Shown here piece by piece: positions 47,374-57,855 of a stretch of DNA of 64,000 nucleotides (the stretch's first letter is position 1; each line of letters starts with the position of its first letter). The DNA lies in NCBI GenBank assembly GCA_014529385.2, contig CM043942.1, positions 56,171,340 to 56,235,339 on the forward strand, given 5' to 3'. The notes below the pieces were generated by a model that did no database searches, had not been told where the DNA came from, and saw only the letters and a program-made list of their open reading frames with translations. Made by a program: the position numbers and the translations under genes. This DNA comes from Adiantum capillus-veneris. Its lineage: Eukaryota > Streptophyta > Polypodiopsida > Polypodiales > Pteridaceae.

Positions 47374-47386
47374 AGGAGGGGGGGAG
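47374..47386 (+). promoter_or_regulatory. Internal polypurine tract of C
   Basis: AGGAGGGGGGGAG, identical over 13 bases to the 3' polypurine tract at 53455-53467. It lies just behind the protease region, the position where B has its 3' tract. Confidence 0.75.
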
Positions 47387-49973
47387 GCATTCCAAATGCG
47401 GACTCATGACTCATGTCATATATTAGAGGGCAATGTTTGTGAGCAATTTTTCAACCATTTTTGCATTTTATTGTGTGATTTTGGGAAAAAGAATATGCCC
47501 TCGTAATTAATCAGAATTGGGAACCAAATCATCACACATGAGCCCCTAGGGATGTGTATAGACTATAAAGAGAGTCAAATCTGCCCAAAAAACGTCTAAA
47601 AACAGCAAAAAATAGGCCAAGATTGACGATTATGAGTGAGAATGTACATAGACGAGAAAAATGTGAGCTACAAAGTGTTTTGCTTTTCATAGGTATTTTT
47701 ATAGGTTAGAATTGCTATTTTCGGGTTATTTTGGGATTTATTTGCTTTATTTTAGCCATTTTCTAGCAAAAATTATAGAAAAAAATTCCGTAATCCAGAT
47801 GGAAACACAAAAGAAGAGACGCCTGATCGGAGAAAGGTAAAGAAGACATAGAAAAAATAGGGACTGCAAAGGTGACAGGGCAAAATGACCACCGTCATGA
47901 AGGGACCTCCAACAGGAGAAATCTACAAAAATTGTAGAACTGGAGCAAACGAGGTCCAAATCAGAAATTTGCGAGCCTAAACCGCATCTCGCAAAAAGTT
48001 ATGGCCACAGGTAAAAGATGGGAAAATTTTGTGTCGGAGTCTCGATTACATATAGAGAGGCTAGGCTAGAAATCTCTCATTTGAGCCATTTTCCATTGTG
48101 AGAGAGAGAGCTCCCTACAGCAGTTGAGACTTCCAGAAGCTCATCCATCACGCACGGTCACCAGATCGACATCAGATATGAGAGGTACGCTCGTCAACAC
48201 TGACTCTAAGTGTTGTTTACTTCAGTTAGTCGCAAAACCTCGCCAGCATCACAATCACAACCTGTGCACACATACGGTAGACCGGTTGTTAGGGAGACCT
48301 AGAGGCCACCAAATGGAACCAAAATTGAAAGACACAATGCCTATAGATTAGGGATCAAGCCTATGACCTCGGAAAGCGCGAAGGAAGCCGCTCAGAAAAC
48401 CTTAATTTCACAAGACCTGCAAAAGGGCAACTGAACCAAGGTGATCGAAAATGAGCCAAAACTCATAGACAGCAAGCCAATAACCTCGACAAACCGACTG
48501 AAGGGTTAGATCATGAAAAAGTTCGTCAAAACGGAGCCTAAAGTCCCTATCTGATGGAAACTGCACAAAGCGTCACGATACTCTAACGGGCCGACTAAAT
48601 GACAAAATGACACCAAATTTAACAAGGTACATCCAAAAGAGGTCAACTACGAGATGGAATGTGTCCACTCAGGAAAAAAGCTCTTCCACTAGGACAAATG
48701 CCAGCAACAGGCCAGAAAGATGTCCAAATGGTCGTTTTTCGTGTTGTAAACACCAAAACAACAACCGACTGCTTTGATGGAAGGTCAAAAGGAAATAAAA
48801 GAAAGCCGGAGTCATACAATGACCAAAAGGAATGGCGACCATCACCTAAGTGGTCTACTTCGACTCCAGGACTAGCTAAGTGCTGCAAACAGAGAGTACA
48901 CTCTTCTAAATTGATTAAAACTTGATGTGTGTGTCTAGGAGAGCCTATTAACACCATTGTGGTCAACTAACATTAAAAAAAACTGGTAAAAATGACTAAG
49001 TACTAGTCTATCGCGATAGACTTGAATTTACAATTAGACAAGTAAAATTTTGATTTTGGCTTCATGAGGAGTTCTAACAAGGAATATTAACCACCATTAT
49101 CAAATCAAAGTGCAAAAGGGATCTCTTTTGGCCAAATAACCTAGTCTATCGCGATAGACTTGCTACTACAATATTTGGGGGAAAGACTTTTCAAAATTTT
49201 CACAAAACAGACTTGGGAAAGCACATGAAGGCAATACACCAAATTTGGTGACAGGATGGACTCATATGGCAAGCCGAGAAAGACATGACGACAACTCAGA
49301 GTCAGAACAGGACATCTCAAGGGCAGACAGTTAAAATTCACATGTGAGAGGTCAAGAAACCTTACATCAACTTGGAGAAGGTAGACAGATGATCACAGAG
49401 CCAAAAAATGACAAATTGACACTGAGTACCAGTCTATCGCGATAGACTAAGCAGAGGGATACTAGGCCATCTAACCAAAAATTTGAATTAACAGTTGGAT
49501 TCAACATGATGCAAGAAGACTACCCACTAAGTTTGAGCCCAAAACAACACAAAATGAAGGAGATAGACCAACATCTCCTTGGAAGGAATGTGGAAAAAAT
49601 GGGAGTTGATCCAAAAAGGGGTCACTTGACATTTGAGGTGAAAATGGGATCAGATCATGTGCAAGGTATGAGAAACCAATTGGTGGAGGCACAACTGCAA
49701 AATAGGACCCTTGTCAAAAGATGGCTAGTCTATCGCGATAGACTGAGCAAAAGTTGCAAATGAACTGATTTTCAATTTGGGATTATAGAGTGACCTTACA
49801 TGCCCTATGAACATACACCACACAAAATTTCAAGGCATTTGGACTTGTTCTCCTTCACCAACAACATTAATTTGAAGCCGTCAGAGTCGCACAATGGAAG
49901 AGCTTGTCTATCTGCTAACATTTTACCTTAACTCATCTTGGGACTAAGAAGGCTCATCTAGATGCATGATTAA
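47387..49973 (+). repeat. C pol-accessory spacer with four palindromes
   Basis: No gene; the open frames are short and overlap on both strands. Palindromes AGTCTATCGCGATAGACT, all perfect, start at 49005, 49143, 49431 and 49727. The ATTTCAAGGCATTT-type block found in the leader recurs about 88 bases after two of them. Near 48045 a TATAGAGAGG motif is followed by a GA-rich stretch that resembles the start of an LTR-type transcript, a possible internal promoter (inference). Confidence 0.82.
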
Positions 49974-50024
49974 GTGGTAATCAATTTAGAAGAGAAGTAC
50001 TATGTTTGTACATTAACTGTTAAT

Positions 50025-53000
50025 TGTGAATACAGGATCCATGGATGCTTCTCTGGGGAAAAGAAAAGGCAAGAACCAACGGAAGGTGCAATACCCTATG
50101 CACTTCTACCCAATTCACTAAAGCCAGCGGCCACCTGGATACTTGCAGACGTGCAACAGGCAGCAGCCTTTCAGATCTATCAAGGTTCATATGTGGATGA
50201 CAAAAGAAATTTAGTGGATACAGTGATGATCCCCAAGGAGGCAGAAAATTACTTGAAAAGATCACCGCAAAGGTCATGGCTCAAAAAAGTTGGCTTATGG
50301 AACTTTGTATCACTACCACCAGTAGGGATAGATTTCAAGAGGGTACAACACCTAATTGAGACTATCCAAGAAGATGGAACTTGCAGAGTGGCAGGCATGG
50401 ATAATGAAGTGATGGAGATCCAGATCACCAAAGAAATCATCAAGGAGGCATTGAAATTGTCTGATCAAGGAGCCAACATGAGAGAAAGAAGGAAAAACCT
50501 CACAGTCTACTTGCAAAAGTCCAAACTACCATCTTTTGAACTCATAGCAAACCCGGAAGTAAGAGAACTGACACAGATCTATAGTCAGTGTTTGTTGAGC
50601 TACAGCAAAAGACCGCCAAGATACACTACACCACACGGGAGCATCTCAACCACACTGACATGGGCTATGGGAATGACCCATGAGTTCTATATAGATCACG
50701 CATCATATCTGTTTGAAGAAGTGACAAAGCTAAGGCAGGACAAGCCAAATTACATTGCAGGAGGAGAAGTCCTCACCAGAATCATATACCAGGCCATAGG
50801 CGCGGCAGATCAGCTACCACCTGCTCCCCATCAAAACGATTGGCTGGTGTTAAGAGAGAATATCGAAGACAGATCACAAAGGAAAGTACCGGCCTCTATT
50901 AACACCATTGGAGGACGCAGGCTGGAAAGAGTAACAAGAAGTGCACAAGAAAAGATGGAAGAAGAAAGAAGAACTGAAGAGGAAGATGTCCGACTAAAGA
51001 AGCGGAAATGGAAAACAACACCAGGTTGCAGAAGATAGCAAAAATGGAAAGGATGCTAGAAGGATTTGTTCTAGAGAGATCTCTACGAGGCGATGTAGGC
51101 GCCACTTGGAAACCTTCTAGTAGCACTTACACACTGAGAACGAAGAATAAAAACAACCCAGCTTTTGAGTTGGACTGGTTCGAGAGGTACATCCAAGAAA
51201 GAAATGCTAGGGACGAACCAGAATTGCTACTAGAAGAGGAGGATCTCCAAACTTTGAGAGATCAGTTGAGGCCAACTTCACGAGATCAGGAAACACCACC
51301 GCCATCTCCAAGGCCAGAGACAAGTGAGAGGCAATCTACCCCACCTGCTGACTCTCCTTTGCATTCAGAAAGCTCACATCGTGATGAGAGAGTTCATACA
51401 CCACCCAGTGAAGAAGAAGAAGAAGAAAGAACAGATGGTCACCCAAACACTGGAACCATATCACAAATCGATAAAGGCAAGAAAAAGGAGGTGGATCAGA
51501 CAAAAGATAAAGCTTCCTCCTCTCAAGAAATTGAGTTGGAAGCTACTATAGATGAAGATTTGCAGTCAATGGAGACAATACTAAACCGAACAAGACTGCA
51601 CAGTCAATGGTTAGCTGATCAGAACAGGTCCAACAAAACGAAGTTAGAAAAAACCCATCAAGAAGTTATGAGACTGCAGGAGCAAAGAGATGACACTCTA
51701 AAATTGATCAGCATCAGAGATGCTGAGATCTTGGGAATCAAAAGCACGGTAAATCTCCTCAAAGACAATTTACAGGAGTTTGAAGATTTCAATGCCATTT
51801 GTGAAGATACAATCAACGTATTCCTTGAAGATGTCAGTGACAAAGATGAACACATCCATAAGTTGGAAAAAGAAAAGCAAGATGCGCTGGAGACAGTCAA
51901 AAGTTTGCAAGTTGTCATCGATGACTTACAAATTGAAGTCAAAGATTTGAGGGCAGTAACAGATATACAAGCAAGGGAAATCGAACGAGGTAAGAAACAA
52001 AAAACGTCGCTACCAACAACACCGGTAGTCCACCCACAAGAAGAAGTGGCTGCACTGAAGAGGGAGCTGGAGTTGGAAAGAAAACAGCGCTTAATGATAG
52101 CCGAAAGTGCTCTTAGAGCAGAAGATCAACTACAAAGGCAAATTTCAGACTTACAAAGTGAACAGCAACAAGGACCAGCTCCTGACAGTGAAATGGAAAG
52201 CATTGTTTCCAAATCACTCAGGGAAGAAAATGAAAACTTTCACATCAGGGTAAAGCAGTTAGAGGAGTCTGCAGCTCAAAAAGAGATGGAATTTCAAGCT
52301 CTCCAAATCAATAGTAGAACAATGGCTGCGCAAATCGCAAGTCTTCAAACTGCAAGGCAACACCAAGGACAGGTACGAGTGCACTTGGAGCAAGCAGCCA
52401 CGGATTTGGCTGGACTCGCCGAAGTATATGGGGGTCAAGATGACTACGAGGGAGAATCAGATGATCAGGAAGCCCCAGATACACAAACTGATCAAACTAG
52501 CTCCAAAGACAAGAAATAGACGAAGATTCGGTCACGAGATTGGAAGAGCAGAGGCTGGCCGAGCAAATGGAAAAACAATCAGAGATGATATGGTACAAGG
52601 CAATGCAACTAGAAAAGGAGATGCTACAAGGGCTCTCCAGATCATGCAAAACAGCAGCAAAGCTACGGGAGGAATGGAATGCCCCTATGTTACCCTATGC
52701 TCTGCTGAAATACGAAACTCTAACACATCAACGGCAGCTCGCAAAAGAAGAACAAGTGCCAGTGTTTGAAGGAGAATTACAGGATCGGGAACAGCAAAAC
52801 AGAATAGTAGACAGCAAGCCAAAGTGGAGGCGTCAATGGCTCTTGGATCATCCTAATAACCTGATCCACTTAGTCAACGCACCGCCTGAGCTGAGGAATG
52901 ACATAACTTTTTGCCCAACTCCCTGAACATACACCTACAGCCAACATAAAGCACTACAAAGCAGAAATCCGACATGGCTAAATTATCCAGTATTGCCAGG

Positions 53001-53196
53001 GCCTGCAGAGGGAGAGAGAATATCCGGTTCTTACATGGTGAAAACCCTTCAGGGCGCCATTGCAGAATTCGGAGGCTCTCCCGACCTATCCTGCAAGATG
53101 CTATGTAAAATAGCTCGAACCTTTTTGGCCTGTCTCACAGTCTTCTCAGAAAGCTGGACTTCAGAGTATATGGATACCGAAAGAAGCATCTCATAG
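50025..53196 (+). pseudogene. C accessory ORF: N-domain, coiled coil, C-domain
   Basis: Best-preserved copy of the family. N-domain (50080-50870): GLWNFVSL, VGIDFKRVQHLIETIQEDGT, ITKEIIKEALKLSDQG, PPRYTT, GEVLTRIIYQAIGAADQLPP and QNDWLV. A basic linker and RTKN motif lie near 51140, then a Pro/Ser/Glu-rich stretch (51270-51480). A coiled coil of roughly 280 residues (51540-52400) follows, with an acidic end. C-domain (52540-53190): WYKAMQLEKEML, EWNAPMLPYALLK, KWRRQWLLDHP, NPTWLNYPVLPGP, GSYMVKTLQGAI, DLSCKMLCKIARTFL. No signal peptide, membrane segment, zinc finger or enzyme motif is visible. It might act as a structural or assembly factor or a host-interaction factor; this is open. It has a few breaks. 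Confidence 0.8.
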
Positions 53197-53454
53197 CTGT
53201 CATACAATCTAAGTGGGCCACCCACAGAGCCAGTATTGTATGCCTATTTCAGACGGCTAATGTTTTCCAAGATACCATCTCCAAACCTTCGAAGAAGCAT
53301 TTTACACAGGCTTCTTCATGTACAAGTCCAAAATTTTTGGCCCATTAATGGCAAGCGAGTCTATGCGATATGATGCGTTTCTACATCAAATCAACCAAGA
53401 AGGATGACAACGACACTGAAGACAAAGACGATCATGTCATGGTAGACATGAATT

Positions 53455-53467
53455 AGGAGGGGGGGAG
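53455..53467 (+). promoter_or_regulatory. C 3' polypurine tract
   Basis: AGGAGGGGGGGAG followed directly by the TG of the 3' LTR. Confidence 0.88.
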
Positions 53468-54390
53468 TGTTGGAGCCCATTTTTCCAACTGTTGTAATGA
53501 GGCCATCTTGTAAAGCATATCAAATTCCCATTTTATGTCAAAGACGTCTTATCATTTTGATCCATTTGTCTGGGTCATGTAAAGATTAATCAGTTAGTCA
53601 GTACTCAGATTTGTTCCCACTTTGTAATAATGAGTAAGAGAATCCCATGTACATTTTTGAGCTAAGGTGACTAAAGTATAAAAGTCACCTTAGAATCATT
53701 TTGGAATAACATTGTTTTTTAATATTAATCCTATGTCGTACGAGTCTGAGAGAGAGAGAGAGAGAGAGAGATTCTTATCCTCTTCGCTACGCATTCTCCC
53801 TCACCGGATTCACGACGTGACTACACCATCGTGGTAGTCTCTCCGAGAGCTACGCGCCCACGCCACGCATTCACATTTTTGAGCTGTTCGCGATCGATCC
53901 TTCCTCGAGCTTGTTTTGTTTGTAAGTAGCACAAACAATGTCTGTTTTCAACAATCAAGTGCTTTATGGAATGAGAAAGAGATTAGCTACACATAGATAC
54001 TCATGAACTTAAGTTTCGCCCACTTTTGGATTATGACCTGTTAGTCTATCGCGACTGTATTCGAGATAACTAGGGTTCAAATCTGGTGAGATTAGACTTA
54101 TAGGTAAGTATATCCTAGTGAGAGGATGGTGCCTACAAGGTTTGATGCGATTCCGAGTTCATTGGAAGTGTAAACGGTGTTGTGAGCGGTTAGGGATAGA
54201 GTGGGTTGCATTCTTCCAGGGTTAGTGATTGATGCATCATAAAAGTGTGTATGTGTAGATTGGTCTCAGCCTGACAAGATAACGAGATTTCCTACGTGCA
54301 CCTACGGGTTAGTCGTGTCATCGGATGATAAGTATGTTGTCTGTGTCGTGCTTGTGAGTATGAACAGGGGAGTAGTTAAGCCCTAAAACA
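53468..54390 (+). repeat. C 3' LTR
   Basis: 923 bp from TGTTGGAGCC to CTAAAACA. TATAAAAG box at 53677-53684, a short GA repeat near 53748-53771 in the predicted transcript start region, and a half palindrome AGTCTATCGCG at 54043-54053. The right part matches 36158-36648. Confidence 0.88.
53677..53684 (+). promoter_or_regulatory. LTR TATA box (C)
   Basis: TATAAAAG, 209 bases from the LTR start. Confidence 0.7.
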
Positions 54391-54982
54391 TCGGGATTTG
54401 CAAACAACTAGTGGTCACGCAATAACTCAAAGACAATATGCAGGTGATTTTTGTGTTCATGCTCATCATGCCTAAAAATCAAAATGTCATCAAAGAACAC
54501 AATAACAAAGTCTTGATAATCAAGAAATATTTTGTTCATCATCCTAGCAAATGTGGCAGGTGCATTTGTGAGACCAAACGGTAAAACAATAAACTCATAA
54601 TGACCAGACTGGGTACGAAATGCAGTTTTAAAAATATCATTAGGGTGCATACGGATCTGATGGTATCCTGATTTCAAGTCAATTTTGCTAAACAGTTTGG
54701 CTCCTCGTAAGCGATCTAGGAGATCGTCTATACGTGGGATGGGATAGCGGTTTTTGACAGTAACCTTGTTTAATGCACGGTAGTCTATGCACATGCGAAA
54801 AGTTTTGTTTTTCTTTTGGACTAGGAGAACTGGTGCACCAAAAGGGGATGCACTAGGACGGATGAGGCCCTTATCTAGGAGTTCGGTGATTTGTTTTTGG
54901 ATTTCTTATTGGTGCAAGGGACTGTGTCTATATGGTGCTCTGTGTGGAGGTTGTGAGCCTGGAAAAATTTCAATTTTATGAT
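54391..54982 (-). pseudogene. F reverse transcriptase, N-terminal and catalytic part
   Basis: Minus-strand motifs in order: [71 protein letters not shown] and the [11 protein letters not shown] catalytic box. The remainder of this RT lies at 36157 on the other side of element C, which interrupts it. Fossil. Confidence 0.9.
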
Positions 54983-55885
54983 CTAATTCACCACGAGAGG
55001 GTGGGAGGTGAGGGGGGTAATCATCCACAAAGCAATCATTATACTGTGAGAGGAAATCTTACGTGTGTGAGAGAAAGATGATTGTGTGTGCTCCACTTCA
55101 GTAACAAATATTATGTATGCTTTGTCATCCTTTCGTAGTGCACGCTTTGCTTGTGTGTGGGATATCAAGGGAAACATAGCAAGTGATGCAGCAGTAGAAA
55201 GTGAAATAGATTTGCCATTGAAAGTGAAATTCATTGTGTGTGTGCGATAGTCAATTTGTGGATTATGTTAGTGTCGAAATGGCATGCCCAAAATGATATC
55301 GGTGGATTGCAATGGTGCAATTAAAAAATCACGTTGTTCTGTGTAATCACCAATGGTAATTGTGAGAGATTTAATCTCACGTGTGCCATTGTACTTAGTT
55401 CCTTGAAAAGCACATTTAACTTTGTATGCAGATGGTGTGGTGGTTAAATTCAATTTTCTTACCAATTTTTCAGAAATAAAGTCGTGTGAACTACCATCAT
55501 CATGTAAAATAGACACGCTTGAATCTTGAATTTTTCCTATTTGACGGAGCAAGGCATGAATTGAAATTGGCTTACCTGGTAGGTGAGGTGGTGTTGCAGC
55601 TGTCCAATCAGCCATGTCATCGTCTAGGGGTTCTGATGCATCTTCGATGTTGTGTATGCGAGCTGTGGGTTGGCGAGGTCCGGGTGGCCGATTGTTGGTG
55701 CAGTTGGCTTCAACATGGCCGTATGCACCGAACACCATTACGACGTGCTGGGGAATTGGGATATGTGTTTGAAATTTGAGGTGCAGTTGCAGTAAAAACA
55801 CGAGAATGGTGATGATGCGATATGCCTTTGCAATATATTCGCGCACAGAGTTGTTCCTCTTCTTTTGATTGAGCCTAAACCTCAC
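54983..55885 (-). pseudogene. F gag end and protease region
   Basis: Minus-strand sequence with a Cys/His remnant (YGHVEANC) from a gag zinc knuckle, then a retropepsin-like domain (ILHDDGSSHDFISEKLV, IILGMPF). This is the order expected upstream of RT in a chromovirus. Fossil. Confidence 0.75.
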
Positions 55886-56358
55886 GCTCTTTTTTCACGA
55901 TAATTGTGTCGCCTATGTCAAGGAGGTAGCACCGATTGTTAACAGAGAATCCCGGTTCTTCTAATTACTTCCTCAAAACTCCACCATTCAAAAAATCTTG
56001 TTCAATGTCTCCTGTTTCTTTAAATCTCTATGCATAGACTAAGTATTATAATTATATATGGGGGATGCTTAATAGATTGTAAGTAAACGCTTAAACAAGT
56101 TAATTCTATTGAGTTTCATACTTAATTATTCTTCAATCATCTTTTAATTCCACGATAATTCGTGTTGATTATTTTATTTATTTTAAACTTCAAGCAAGGC
56201 TTGTTTTAATTGAATTATATAACGATGTTTAGACACTTGTCGAAATAAAAATTTGATACCAATGATACTAATAAGATAAGTAAGGCAAACTTAGCTGTGG
56301 GATTGATTGGTCATGAATCTCCTCGCATGCTCGTATCTAGCACTATCAAGAGCCTTTT
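55886..56358 (-). other. F leader region, no gene seen
   Basis: An AT-rich stretch between primer site and gag/protease remnant. Most of gag is not recognisable here. Confidence 0.5.
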
Positions 56359-56376
56359 AATCTGGCTCTGATACCA
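56359..56376 (-). promoter_or_regulatory. F primer binding site, initiator tRNA-Met
   Basis: The minus strand reads TGGTATCAGAGCCAGATT one base after the LTR end. Confidence 0.88.
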
Positions 56377-56377
56377 C

Positions 56378-57002
56378 TGCTACAGACGGGGGCGTGGCTG
56401 CCCTGCAAAATACTCAAAAGAACACGCTGCAATCCATGAAAAAGCACAAATCGACATACCTCGAATCACACAACGCATAATCCAAGTTGTACACGAGCAG
56501 AGACAGAAAGAGAGTGTGATAGAACGAGAGAGCACGTGTAGGCGCACCACCTAGAGCAGAGTGCTACGCCGGCATGGCAAGAGAGAAGAGAAGAATAACA
56601 CAGACACTGGGTACAATCTCCCCCCGTGCAAGAGTGACCATGTCCCTCTTGCACGTATTTAATTTATAGAGAAGTTCATGCTCAAAATTGAGTTACATCC
56701 AATTCACACTTGGGCATAAAATAGTCATGGCTCATAAAGAGCTCAATGTAACAATTAATAGCTGTCTACATCTCAACTTATAACTAAACCATAAATACTA
56801 AGGCTTGCCACAGAAATCCACTGGTGGCAATTTTATTCCAAATAACTGCTATCGCTTTATTGTCCAGCACGTGCCAATCACTGATCTGCTCACACAACAC
56901 CCAGCAAGTGATCATATTCCACAATTCAAATCAACATTGCAATGCTTCATCAGAATATCAAATATTTCACAAATATATCATCAAAATATCAATTCCATTA
57001 CA
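56378..57002 (-). repeat. F 5' LTR (right copy)
   Basis: Near-identical to 33838-34463. The primer site lies one base inside it on the minus strand. Confidence 0.93.
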
Positions 57003-57007
57003 TTCTT
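57003..57007. repeat. F target site duplication, right
   Basis: TTCTT, identical to 33833-33837. Confidence 0.88.
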
Positions 57008-57181
57008 GGACGTAGTGTGATCTAAAAAAATTCAATTTTCTATGTGCTCAAGATGGCATTCTTATCAAGTAAAGATTGGTGAAGGCATAACCGAGGTGTA
57101 TCCATTGGAGTGTACATTTGTTGGGGTGTCCATGGTAGCTTCTTCATCACCTTGGTCTTCCCAGTCCACTATGAGCTCCAC
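57008..57181 (+). other. G internal remnant to the right of F
   Basis: A short stretch between the target duplication of F and the right LTR of G. No domain is recognisable. Confidence 0.5.
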
Positions 57182-57443
57182 AGAGGGTATTAAAGTAACA
57201 GCATCTCAAGTGAATAGCCCAATGTGATCCCAATATTTATTTTGGCTTTAGGTATTTATTTTACTTATTTGTCAATTCTTGGGTGGGGCAATTTGAGAAG
57301 GTGCGTATATAAGCACCACCTTGCCCCCATTGTAAATCATCAATTCATTGCCAAGGTTGGTTGGTTCACCAGTATTTCTCTCTGTTTCCCTTTCTCGTGT
57401 GTTCTCCCCATTGTTTTATGCTTCCGCATCGTTGACTTTGACA
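57182..57443 (+). repeat. G right LTR
   Basis: Matches 32275-32528 from the shared ATTAAA to the terminal TTTGACA. It contains the same GTATATAAGC promoter motif. The first bases are diverged, so the left edge is approximate. Confidence 0.75.
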
Positions 57444-57595
57444 GACGCCACCCTCTATTCTGTGAGTCGGGAATGTAGTACCCCTACGTTTGAGCAAATG
57501 ATTCTCTGCCAACACCTCCCCTCCACACTATCTCGCACGGGCAGCTTCAAATGGGATCCACGGTTGAGGTGATTCGGACCGCTAGATGCACATTT

Positions 57596-57855
57596 GTAAA
57601 TTCGGGACATTTGGTAAAATCGGGGAGAAAAGTAAATTCGGGTAGGCTTGTGAATTCGGGGCGGTCCGCACCCATATCTTGAACCCGCGACCTCCCCACT
57701 ACGAGCCATGAGCACTAACCACTACGCCCGCATGCGTTCGTTGAAATATAGGTGATTCTAGTATGTCATATTGTAAATGTGGACCGAGTAGTAAATTCGG
57801 GGCAAATTTGTAAATTCTGGCAGACTAGTAAATTCGGAAAAAATGTCGAATCTGA
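57596..57855 (+). repeat. 18-bp repeats with core GTAAATTCGGG
   Basis: Units start at 57596, 57614, 57632 and 57650 (period 18), and again at 57791, 57810, 57828 and about 57845. The tRNA-like segment lies between the two blocks. Confidence 0.85.
57671..57729 (-). other. tRNA-like (SINE head-like) segment
   Basis: The minus strand contains GTAGTGGTTAGTGCTCATGG, like a pol III A box, and about 30 bases on GGTCGCGGGTTCAAGAT, like a B box. This is the layout of a tRNA-derived SINE head. No poly(A) or target duplication was found, and the segment lies inside the MITE. Confidence 0.4.

Larger units (their letters stand above)
36158..54390 (+). mobile_element. Element C: ~18.2-kb Tat/Athila-like Ty3/gypsy element (fossil)
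   Basis: Order on the plus strand: LTR, tRNA-Asp-type primer site, 1.6-kb leader with palindromic repeats, gag with two zinc knuckles, acidic linker, RT and RNase H, duplicated zinc-finger module, integrase, protease, internal polypurine tract, 2.6-kb spacer with more palindromic repeats, accessory coiled-coil ORF, polypurine tract, LTR. It is inserted in the RT of F. The left LTR is shorter than the right one, so the target duplication cannot be read. Over the shared part the LTRs differ at about 12 positions. It has a modest number of breaks but is the best-preserved member of its family here. Confidence 0.88.
33838..57002 (-). mobile_element. Element F: chromodomain Ty3/gypsy (chromovirus), fossil
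   Basis: LTRs of 626 and 625 bp (33838-34463, 56378-57002) begin TG and end CA and are flanked by identical TTCTT (33833-33837, 57003-57007). On the minus strand the order is LTR, Met primer site, gag/protease remnant, RT, (element C inserted), RT end, integrase with chromodomain, repeat-bearing 3' UTR, LTR. Without C it is about 4.9 kb. The LTRs differ at about 15 positions, mostly C/T or G/A transitions, so insertion is fairly recent. Coding parts are incomplete and broken. Confidence 0.92.
32275..57443 (+). mobile_element. Element G: Ty1/copia element holding F and C (fossil)
   Basis: The 254-bp LTR at 32275-32528 recurs at about 57182-57443. The first is followed by an initiator-Met primer site. 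Remaining internal sequence is 32529-33832 (gag-like) and 57008-57181. Element F, itself containing C, accounts for the rest. The LTRs differ by roughly 30 positions by eye, older than F and C as nesting demands. Most of pol is absent, so G was already short before F arrived. Confidence 0.75.

Noticed and set aside
47387-48130. A hidden LTR behind the internal polypurine tract of C
   Set aside because: The sequence after the tract does not start with TG and does not match C's LTR; only a weak TATA-like motif near 48045 supports promoter activity.
50025-53196. Calling the accessory ORF an envelope gene
   Set aside because: It has the position of an env-like ORF, but no signal peptide, membrane segment or cysteine-rich ectodomain is visible, and the coiled coil is long and charged.
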